Assembly (NCBI GenBank): GCA_002293365.1
Contig: DBDD01000285.1
Span: forward strand, 1 to 7,347
From: Christensenella sp. UBA941
GTDB taxonomy: Bacteria; Bacillota; Clostridia; Christensenellales; UBA941
DNA: 7,347 bases
Direction of reading: 5' to 3'
Under the pieces are notes generated by a model. It was not told where the DNA came from. It did no database searches and saw only the letters and a program-made list of their open reading frames with translations. Below, piece after piece: positions 6,053 through 7,347 of the stretch (positions are counted from its first letter, which is position 1; every line of letters begins with the position of its first letter). The position numbers and the translations under genes were made by a program.

Positions 6053-7347
6053 ATGGATAATAATGCGGTATTACAAATTCAAAATATAAGCAAGAGCTTT
6101 CCCGGAGTCAAGGCGCTTGAAGACGTTTCCGTCGACATAAAAAGAGGGAGCGTACACGCGTTGGTCGGGGAAAACGGCGCCGGTAAATCAACGCTGATCA
6201 AAATATTGGCAGGTATTTATACGCCCAACGGCGGCTCGATAGTCCTTAACGGCAAAAAGGTACGTTTTAAAGCGCCAATAGAGGCGCAAAAGGCCGGTAT
6301 TAGCGTAATACATCAAGAAATTAAGCTCGCCGAGACGCTCACGGTAGCGGAGAACATTTTCCTCGGCAACCTTCCGCACACAAAAGCCGGCATGGTCGAT
6401 TGGAATAGAATGTACAGCCGTGCCGACGAGCTGATCAAAAGCCTGAATGTGGAAATCGACGTGCGCACGGAGGTATTCCGGCTTTCAATCGCCAAAAAGC
6501 AGATCATCGAAATTTGCAAGGCGATTAATAGGGATTGCAGCGTCATCATTATGGACGAGCCTTCCGCAACGCTTACGGACAGGGAATTGGCCGTATTGTT
6601 CGATACCGTGAAAAAGCTGCGCAGCGACGGGTATACGGTTATTTATATTTCGCATAGGCTTGACGAAATATTTGATCTTGCCGACGTGGCGACCATCCTG
6701 CGCGACGGCAGGCATGTGGATACCGTCGATGTAAAGGCGGTTACGAGGGCGCAGCTAATAAGCATGATGGTCGGCCGCGAAATGGGCGATCAGTATCCGG
6801 CAAAAACAAATGTGATCGGCGACGTTGTATTAGAAGTAAAGAATTTGAACCGCAAAGGCGTACTTCGCGATATTAGCTTTTCGGTACGCAAAAGTGAAAT
6901 ACTGGGTATTTCGGGGCTTGTGGGCTCCGGGCGTACGGAGCTTGCCCGCGCAATTCTGGGAATCGACAAGATCGACTCGGGCGAAATCACTTATAACGGT
7001 AAACCCGCGACATGGAAAGACTTTAAACGCGCGTTGACTTACGGTTTAGGCTTGGTGCCCGAAGATCGAAAGCAACAGGGGCTGATGCTGGAATTCTCGG
7101 TATGCAACAATATAAGCTCCGTAGCCATCCATAAAATCCTGCGCAATGGAATAGTCGACTTCAAGCTCGAAGAAAAGTATGCTCAGCAGTTTATAGAGAT
7201 GCTGAATATCAGCACGCCGAGCCCCAAAACAGAAGCCAAGAATCTTTCCGGCGGCAATCAACAAAAAGTAGTTGTGGCAAAGTGGCTTTTACAGGACAGC
7301 GATTTGCTGATTCTGGACGAGCCGACGCGCGGTATCGACGTCGGCGC
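6053..7347 (+). CDS. Sugar ABC transporter ATP-binding protein with two ABC domains (RbsA/MglA family), 3' end cut by the window
   Basis: Cytoplasmic ATPase partner of the permease 13 nt upstream. 431 complete codons are visible, and about 65 more are expected from family length. The first domain has Walker A GENGAGKST (39-47), Q-loop VIHQE (85-89), a variant signature LSIAKKQ (144-150), Walker B IIMDEP (165-170) and switch histidine H201 in ISHR. The second has degenerate Walker A GLVGSGRTE (288-296), LSGGNQQK (398-405) and Walker B LILDEPTRGIDVG (419-431), where the window ends. After the first Walker B the sequence is SATL, where the leftward ATPase has TSSL. The two ATPases share their whole layout but differ throughout, so they are paralogues of separate transporters. 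The start is ATG at 6053. The site before it (GGTG at 6044-6047) is weak, and coupling to the permease stop is likely. Confidence 0.95.
   Translation, partial: MDNNAVLQIQNISKSFPGVKALEDVSVDIKRGSVHALVGENGAGKSTLIKILAGIYTPNGGSIVLNGKKVRFKAPIEAQKAGISVIHQEIKLAETLTVAENIFLGNLPHTKAGMVDWNRMYSRADELIKSLNVEIDVRTEVFRLSIAKKQIIEICKAINRDCSVIIMDEPSATLTDRELAVLFDTVKKLRSDGYTVIYISHRLDEIFDLADVATILRDGRHVDTVDVKAVTRAQLISMMVGREMGDQYPAKTNVIGDVVLEVKNLNRKGVLRDISFSVRKSEILGISGLVGSGRTELARAILGIDKIDSGEITYNGKPATWKDFKRALTYGLGLVPEDRKQQGLMLEFSVCNNISSVAIHKILRNGIVDFKLEEKYAQQFIEMLNISTPSPKTEAKNLSGGNQQKVVVAKWLLQDSDLLILDEPTRGIDVG

Overview
The window is a chromosomal sugar-uptake region built from two divergently transcribed operons of CUT2 (RbsA/RbsC-type) ABC transporters. 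It most likely comes from a Gram-positive anaerobe of the Bacillota/Clostridia type. That assignment is an inference from strong AGGAGG-like ribosome binding sites, consensus sigma-A promoters, a TTG start, intermediate base composition and the multiplicity of CUT2 transporters. The sequence alone does not fix the taxon.

Leftward operon (minus strand, read from about 4793 to 214): a short-chain dehydrogenase/reductase (4552-3779), a two-domain sugar ABC ATPase (3717-2227), and two different RbsC-family permeases (2209-1214 and 1221-214). The ATPase and first permease are 17 nt apart and the permeases overlap by 8 nt. The set looks like one heteromeric permease complex with a co-transcribed oxidoreductase that probably acts on the imported sugar, sugar acid or polyol. 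No convincing terminator follows the last permease, and a candidate ribosome binding site sits at the left edge, so the operon may continue outside the window.

Control region (4553-5058, 506 nt): no credible gene. It holds two face-to-face promoters, each with a perfect TTGACA -35 box and a 17-nt spacer to a good -10 box. In both, the -10 box lies inside a palindrome (4791-4809 and 4900-4915). These are the best operator candidates in the window and suggest that both operons are repressed by a dimeric regulator, perhaps the same one. The leftward transcript would have a leader of about 240 nt containing a GC-rich hairpin; the rightward leader is about 140 nt.

Rightward operon (plus strand, 5059 to the right edge): a third RbsC-family permease with a diverged signature motif, then a second RbsA-type ATPase cut by the window edge after 431 codons. 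No periplasmic or lipoprotein sugar-binding protein is visible for either transporter. They must lie outside the window or be supplied elsewhere.

The gene content is ordinary carbohydrate-uptake machinery. The part most worth attention is the mirror-symmetric promoter/operator arrangement. I see no phage, transposon, CRISPR, tRNA or rRNA feature, and no evidence for a radically new system.
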